In this document: positions 60,132 through 64,000 of the stretch, in pieces | How the letters are laid out: the number at the start of each line of letters is the position of its first letter | Position numbering within the stretch: the first letter of the stretch is position 1 | Assembly: GCA_900552385.1 (NCBI GenBank) | Contig: URZI01000002.1 | Location: 1-64,000, forward strand | Length of the DNA: 64,000 nucleotides | Direction: 5' to 3' | DNA from: an uncultured Collinsella sp. | GTDB taxonomy: Bacteria; Actinomycetota; Coriobacteriia; Coriobacteriales; Coriobacteriaceae | The notes under the pieces: model-generated | What the model saw: the letters and a program-made list of their open reading frames with translations, nothing else | Told to the model about the DNA's origin: nothing | Databases searched by the model: none | Made by a program: the position numbers and the translations under genes

Positions 60132-61574
60132 CTACTGCGCGTCCGCCATAGTGTCGGCGAGCTCCTTGTACCAGAGTGCCGACTGCTTGATGTAGCGTTT
60201 TTGCGTGTCGAAGTCGATGTAGAACAGGCCGTAGCGCTTGTTATAGCCATTGGCCCACGAGAACTGGTCCTGCAGGCTCCAGATAAAGTAGCCCTGGACG
60301 TCGACGCCCTCGGCGCGCGCCTGGAGCACCTTCTCCATGTGCTGGTCGACAAAGTCGATGCGCTCGGGATCGGCGACGATGCCGTTTGCGTCGGGCTCGG
60401 GGTCCTTGTGGCCCAGGCCGTTTTCGGTGATATAGATGACGGGGAGGTTGGGATAGGTGGCGCTGATGTGCTTGAGCGTGTCGTAGAGGCCTTGCGGGTA
60501 GATGAGCCAATCCCAGTCGGTGGTGGGGATACCCGGCATATCGACCTGCTGCCCGACGCCCTTAAACTTAAAGCACGAGGTGCCCTTGTCTCCGGTGCCG
60601 TTAAAGCTGTTGGTTGACTCGCCATCGTAGGCGGCGATAAACGCCGACTGATAGTAGTTGAGGCCGAACATATCGTTGCGGGGCGCCGCCTTGGCGAGCT
60701 CCTCCATGTCGCTGTCCTCAACCGTAAGTGTGGCGTTGTTGGCACGCAGAATCTCGTTGATGAGTGAGAGGGTGCGCGCGGAGTAGTGACCCAGGAAGGC
60801 GCCGTCCATGATGAAGTCGGTGTAGAAGGCGTTGTACAGGTCGGCGGCGTGCTGGTCGGCGGGCGAGTCGGTGGCAGGATATGCCGGCGTCAGGACGTTG
60901 ACCATGCCAATGCGTCCGCCCAGGTGCTCGGTCTCGTCAAGATCCTTATACAGGTTGACGGCGCGGGCGTGGGCAACGAGCTCGTTGTGCTGGCTCTGGA
61001 TGCCGCTCGTCACATCAAAGTGATGGTTGGGCGGGAAGTTGCCTTGGATGTATTGGGAGTGCGAGAGGCTGATGAGCTCGTTGATGGTGAACCAATTCTT
61101 GACCTCGCGGAACTCGCGGAAGCAGAACTCGGCATAGCGCACATAGGCGTCGACGGTCTTGCGGTTGAGCCAGTCGCCCTGGTTGAACAGGGCGGCGGGG
61201 GAGTCAAAGTGATGCAGGGACACATAGGGCTCGACGCCATACTTTTTGCAGCAGGCGAACAGCTCGTGGTAGTGCTTAACGCCCTCGGCGAGGGGTTCGG
61301 CATCGTCGCCGTTGGGGAAGATGCGGGTCCAGGCGATGGACACACGAATGGCGTTGAGTCCATGCTCGGCAGAAAGGCGGATATCCTCCTCGTAGCGGTT
61401 GTAGAAATCACTGGCCGGGTCGGGCAAAAAGCGACCCTGGGCGACAAGGTAATCGTCCCACATGGTCTTACCCTTGCCTGCCACCTTCGTGGAACCTTCC
61501 GTTTGGTACGCGGCGGTTGCGGCGCCCCAAACAAAGCCCTTCGGCAGCTGCTGTACGCGGTTTAGCAAAGACAT
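60132..61574 (-). CDS. GH1 6-phospho-beta-galactosidase-like (LacG-type), cassette B
   Basis: 480-aa retaining glycosidase. Acid/base E166 is in FTINELI (family NEP reads NEL), nucleophile in ITENGLG. Phosphate pocket FSWANGYNKRYG keeps the LacG Ser/Trp/Lys/Tyr set, so a 6-phospho-galactoside is expected. Start 61574 has GAGGG 9 bp upstream; an ATG at 61580 is too close. First gene of the minus-strand operon with IIBC. It is not a recent copy of the cassette A enzyme: many loops differ. Confidence 0.88.
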   Translation of the reverse strand: MSLLNRVQQLPKGFVWGAATAAYQTEGSTKVAGKGKTMWDDYLVAQGRFLPDPASDFYNRYEEDIRLSAEHGLNAIRVSIAWTRIFPNGDDAEPLAEGVKHYHELFACCKKYGVEPYVSLHHFDSPAALFNQGDWLNRKTVDAYVRYAEFCFREFREVKNWFTINELISLSHSQYIQGNFPPNHHFDVTSGIQSQHNELVAHARAVNLYKDLDETEHLGGRIGMVNVLTPAYPATDSPADQHAADLYNAFYTDFIMDGAFLGHYSARTLSLINEILRANNATLTVEDSDMEELAKAAPRNDMFGLNYYQSAFIAAYDGESTNSFNGTGDKGTSCFKFKGVGQQVDMPGIPTTDWDWLIYPQGLYDTLKHISATYPNLPVIYITENGLGHKDPEPDANGIVADPERIDFVDQHMEKVLQARAEGVDVQGYFIWSLQDQFSWANGYNKRYGLFYIDFDTQKRYIKQSALWYKELADTMADAQ

Positions 61575-61915
61575 ATGCATACACCCTCTCGTCTCGCTGT
61601 TCGATATTGTGCGTTTGCGCTCAGGAGGCTCCCTGGTTAGCGTTCAGCGGTGAAAAAGCCCGATAAACACTATCTTAAAATGATTAGAACCAAAATAAGC
61701 ACGTGAACATTTGACAATGAGCACGTTAACATCCGGCTGGGATGTATAGAAACAAAACAACTTCAAACAGCCGCGAACGGTTGTATTTGTTCGGTAAGCG
61801 GTTTTGATTGACAGAAGTTTTCATGTTGTGGTATATGGCTCGGGTATCATGAGCACGTTATCAATGTATGTACGATGCGCCATGGGCGCGGGGAATAGTT
61901 GGGAAGCAGGTTAGC
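61575..61915. promoter_or_regulatory. Divergent control region of cassette B
   Basis: 341 bp without a gene. Direct pair of the shared motif: GCGAACGGTTG (from 61773) and GTAAGCGGTTTTG (from 61794), again 21 bp apart. They lie just upstream of a good lacI promoter, TTGACA (61808-61813) and TATATG (61832-61837) with 18-bp spacing. Confidence 0.65.
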
Positions 61916-62953
61916 GTGGAAGGCATGGATCAGCAGACAAGGAATGGTCGTTCGGCGAGCGCGGCAGAGGTTGCGGCGCTCGCTGGCGTGAGCCGCCAGA
62001 CTGTGTCTCGCGTGGTCAACGGTATGCCCAACGTGACGGAAAAGACGCGCAAGCGTGTGCTGGCCGCCATGGAAGAGCTGGGCTTTCGTCCCAATTTTGC
62101 TGGAGCGGCGTTGCGCGGCGGGTCGTATCGTTCTATTGGCCTGTGCATATACAACATCACACGTGTCGGTAACCTGGCGACGCTCAAGGGTATCATGCAA
62201 GCGGCGCGCGAGCACGATTTTGCCGTCACTATGATCGAGATGGGCGGCGACAAGCCCTATGCACTTGCCGATGCCTCGCGCCGCATGGTCGAGCGACCCG
62301 TCGACGGCATGATTCTCAACATGAACCGCATGGCTCCCGATTTTGAGGAGTTTGTTCCCCAGCCGGGAGTGCGAACGGTCATCCTGTCCATGTATGCGCA
62401 TCCACGCTGCACGACGATCGACTCCGACCAGTATGGTTCGTGCGAGCTGTTGACCAATTATCTGCTGGAACATGGTCACTCGAATATGCGGTTTGTGGCG
62501 GGTCCGGAAAACTCGATTTCCTCGCGTTTTCGTGAGGCCGGTTGGCGCGATACGCTGGGTCGTGCTCATGTCGATGCCGCTCCGATGCTGCGTGGCGATT
62601 GGAGTGCGGACAGTGGGTACGCCATGGGCGAGCGGATTGCGGCCGAGGTGCTTGCCGGCGGGTCGCAGGCGCCGACTGCCGTGCTTGCGGCAAATGACCA
62701 GATGGCGCTGGGCGTTATCGCCGCGCTCGAGAACGCGGGCCTGTCCGTGCCCGACGACGTGAGCGTGGTTGGTATCGACGACGCACTCGAGGGACTTGTT
62801 CCTCACAATCGACTGACGACGCTGCGATTTGATTTGCGCGGTGTCGGTAAGCTTGCGTTTGAGGCGGCGATTGGAGAGAGCTCGTCTATCGAGGCGATTC
62901 ATGTGCCGAGTACGCTGGTCGAACGCTCGACTGTTAGGGACATACGGGGTTAG
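61916..62953 (+). CDS. LacI-family repressor, cassette B
   Basis: 345-aa regulator with HTH ASAAEVAALAGVSRQTVSRVVNGMP and sugar-binding core (IGLCIYNITRVGNL; TAVLAANDQMALGVIAALENAGL; VVGIDDALEGLVPHN). Start is GTG 61916 with AGCAGG 5 bp upstream; ATG 61925 has no room for a ribosome site. Divergent from the LacG-IIBC operon, so its probable repressor. Followed at once by the repeat pair f/g. Confidence 0.9.
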   Translation: MEGMDQQTRNGRSASAAEVAALAGVSRQTVSRVVNGMPNVTEKTRKRVLAAMEELGFRPNFAGAALRGGSYRSIGLCIYNITRVGNLATLKGIMQAAREHDFAVTMIEMGGDKPYALADASRRMVERPVDGMILNMNRMAPDFEEFVPQPGVRTVILSMYAHPRCTTIDSDQYGSCELLTNYLLEHGHSNMRFVAGPENSISSRFREAGWRDTLGRAHVDAAPMLRGDWSADSGYAMGERIAAEVLAGGSQAPTAVLAANDQMALGVIAALENAGLSVPDDVSVVGIDDALEGLVPHNRLTTLRFDLRGVGKLAFEAAIGESSSIEAIHVPSTLVERSTVRDIRG

Positions 62954-62967
62954 GTCCTACTCCGTTT

Positions 62968-63024
62968 GTCTCGATTTGTAACAGGTAGACGGTCAAAAGC
63001 GGGCTACGTGTTACAGATTTAGAT
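62968..63024. repeat. 57-bp hairpin repeat, copy f (type 1)
   Basis: Centre GTAGACGGTCAAAAGCGGGC; end TGTTACAGATTTAGAT (one change in the conserved end). 15 bp after the LacI stop. Confidence 0.88.
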
Positions 63025-63048
63025 TCTTCGGAAAGAGCAATCCTGTTC

Positions 63049-63105
63049 GTCTCAATCTGTAACAGCTAGGACCAAAAAACTCGGCTAGATGTTACAGATC
63101 GAGAC
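63049..63105. repeat. 57-bp hairpin repeat, copy g (type 2)
   Basis: Start GTCTCAATCTGTAACA, centre CTAGGACCAAAAAACTCGGC, end TGTTACAGATCGAGAC. 81 bp from the start of copy f. Confidence 0.88.
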
Positions 63106-63139
63106 AAACGGCTCCCGACCAGCCCAAAAAACAAAAAGA

Positions 63140-63175
63140 CCGGGGGCGGCGCGCCGTGTGACGTGCCGCCCCCGG
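63140..63175 (-). terminator. Terminator of the cassette C GH1 gene
   Basis: Perfect 11-bp arms (63140-63150, 63165-63175); TCTTTTTGTTTTTT follows on the minus strand. Confidence 0.88.
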
Positions 63176-63184
63176 CTGAGAAAT

Positions 63185-63195
63185 GGGGACAGGTT
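63185..63195. repeat. GGGGACAGGTT dispersed motif
   Basis: Same 11-mer as 7136-7146, inverted in part at 6092-6101. Located between the GH1 stop and its terminator. Confidence 0.4.
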
Positions 63196-63221
63196 GTGTG
63201 AGCGGGCAACCCCGCCAGCCA

Positions 63222-64000
63222 CTAGTCCAGACGACGGGTCTGCGCCACGTGCTTGTACCAGTAGGCGCTTGCCTTGGGCGTGCGCTTCTGGGTTTCAAAG
63301 TCAACGTAAAAGAAGCCGTAACGCTTGTTGTAGCCATTGGTCCAGGAGAACTGATCCTGCAGGCTCCACAGGAAGTAGCCGCCCACGTTGACGCCCACCT
63401 CCATGGCCTTGAGCAGCCAACGCAGGTGCTGCTCGATGTAGTCGATGCGCGGCTGGTCGTCCACAAAACCGTCCTTGTAGGGGTCCTTGTAGCCCATGCC
63501 GTTCTCGGTGATGAAAATCTGCTTGTAGTTGGGGTAGCGCTGCTTAATGTAGACGAGCAGATCGAACAGGCCCTCGGGATAGATGATCCAGTCCCAGTCG
63601 GTGGTGGGGATGCCAGGCTTGTTCACATGCTCGCCAATACCCTTAACGCGCCAGCGGCCAGTGCCCTTCTCGCCCGTACCGTTGTGGTGCAGGTCGTTCT
63701 CGCCGTCGTAAGCCTTCAAGAAGCGGCACTGGTAGTTGTTAACGCCCAGGTAGTCGTTGTAGAGCGCGGCCTCGCGCATGATTTCCAGATCCTCGTCTAG
63801 GATCTCGATGGTGCCGCCCGAGACGGCAGCCAGGCGGTTGGCGCACTCGAGGGTGTCGGGCGCATAGTCGCCGCGGAAGGTGGCGTCGAGCAAGAACTGG
63901 TTTTGCAGCACGTGCTCGTTGTTGGCTGCTTTGATGTCGGCGGGGTCGTTCTCGTTGAGCGGGTACTTAAACTCCAGCGACTGGATGACGCCGATTTTGC
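63222..64000 (-). CDS. GH1 6-phospho-beta-galactosidase (LacG-type), cut by window edge
   Basis: Last ~259 codons of a third LacG-type enzyme; the frame runs open to the right edge. Present: nucleophile region ITENGMG, NGTGEKGTGRWRVKGIGE loop, phosphate pocket FSWTNGYNKRYG (LacG Ser/Trp/Lys/Tyr). The acid/base Glu lies outside the window. Most similar in the window to the cassette A enzyme (FETQKRTPKASAYWYKHVA end). It probably belongs to a further cassette to the right. Confidence 0.9.
   Translation of the reverse strand, partial: KIGVIQSLEFKYPLNENDPADIKAANNEHVLQNQFLLDATFRGDYAPDTLECANRLAAVSGGTIEILDEDLEIMREAALYNDYLGVNNYQCRFLKAYDGENDLHHNGTGEKGTGRWRVKGIGEHVNKPGIPTTDWDWIIYPEGLFDLLVYIKQRYPNYKQIFITENGMGYKDPYKDGFVDDQPRIDYIEQHLRWLLKAMEVGVNVGGYFLWSLQDQFSWTNGYNKRYGFFYVDFETQKRTPKASAYWYKHVAQTRRLD

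Noticed and set aside
53144..63105. 57-bp repeats as a CRISPR array
   Set aside because: Copies occur singly or in pairs, are kilobases apart between genes, are long near-complete hairpins, and have no cas genes or regular unique spacers.

Overview
The window is high-GC bacterial chromosome with saccharolytic gut-actinobacterium content: many phosphotransferase (PTS) sugar transporters, family 1 glycosidases (GH1) of the 6-phospho type, a Tat operon beside hypAB, and a tmk-holB-ricT replication cluster. The gene repertoire, the abundant dispersed hairpin repeats and the comF-(RNA)-hpf arrangement fit the Coriobacteriia, most likely Collinsella or a close relative. This taxonomic call is inference from content, not from a marker gene. 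No rRNA, CRISPR array, complete insertion sequence or prophage was seen.

Layout. 1-8.2 kb: mannose-6-phosphate isomerase, then a GntR regulator divergent from a GH1 - cellobiose-type PTS IIC/IIB/IIA operon, a ROK sugar kinase and a Mn-dependent pyrophosphatase. 8.4-32.5 kb is mostly housekeeping: nhaA with an attenuator-like leader, an aminotransferase, a STAS protein, tatA-tatC-hypA-hypB-topoisomerase, a zinc-ribbon membrane protein, tmk-holB-ricT, comF, an unknown possible nuclease, a MITE-like element, a candidate raiA-motif RNA, a lipoprotein, hpf, degV, a reductase with an unusual metal-binding tail, small proteins and an isocitrate dehydrogenase. 32.6-33.5 kb holds an XRE regulator/DUF2975 pair.

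34-47 kb is an amino-sugar (probably N-acetylgalactosamine/galactosamine) region. It contains a mannose-family PTS (IIA-YajC-IIB-IIC-IID), a GntR/UTRA regulator, AgaS, a NagA-type deacetylase, a flavodoxin-like protein, a LacX-like epimerase, a tagatose-6-phosphate-type kinase, a YhcH-type protein, tRNA-Thr(CGT), an orphan IIB whose phosphorylated His is Tyr, GalM and a DeoR regulator. An identical 13-bp GntR-type operator precedes both the PTS operon and agaS.

47-64 kb is an accessory array of lactose-family PTS IIBC permeases, LacG-type 6-phospho-beta-galactosidases and LacI/GntR regulators, plus a Fic protein and a DeoR remnant. PTS-GH1-LacI modules are separated by pairs of a 57-bp hairpin repeat (seven copies in the window), always in 3'-end positions. 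Four regulatory regions share a motif close to GGTRARCGGTYG; in three of them two copies lie as direct repeats exactly 21 bp apart. None of the three IIBC permeases has its own IIA here. The only Lac-family IIA in the window is at 5.6 kb, so sharing in trans is likely.
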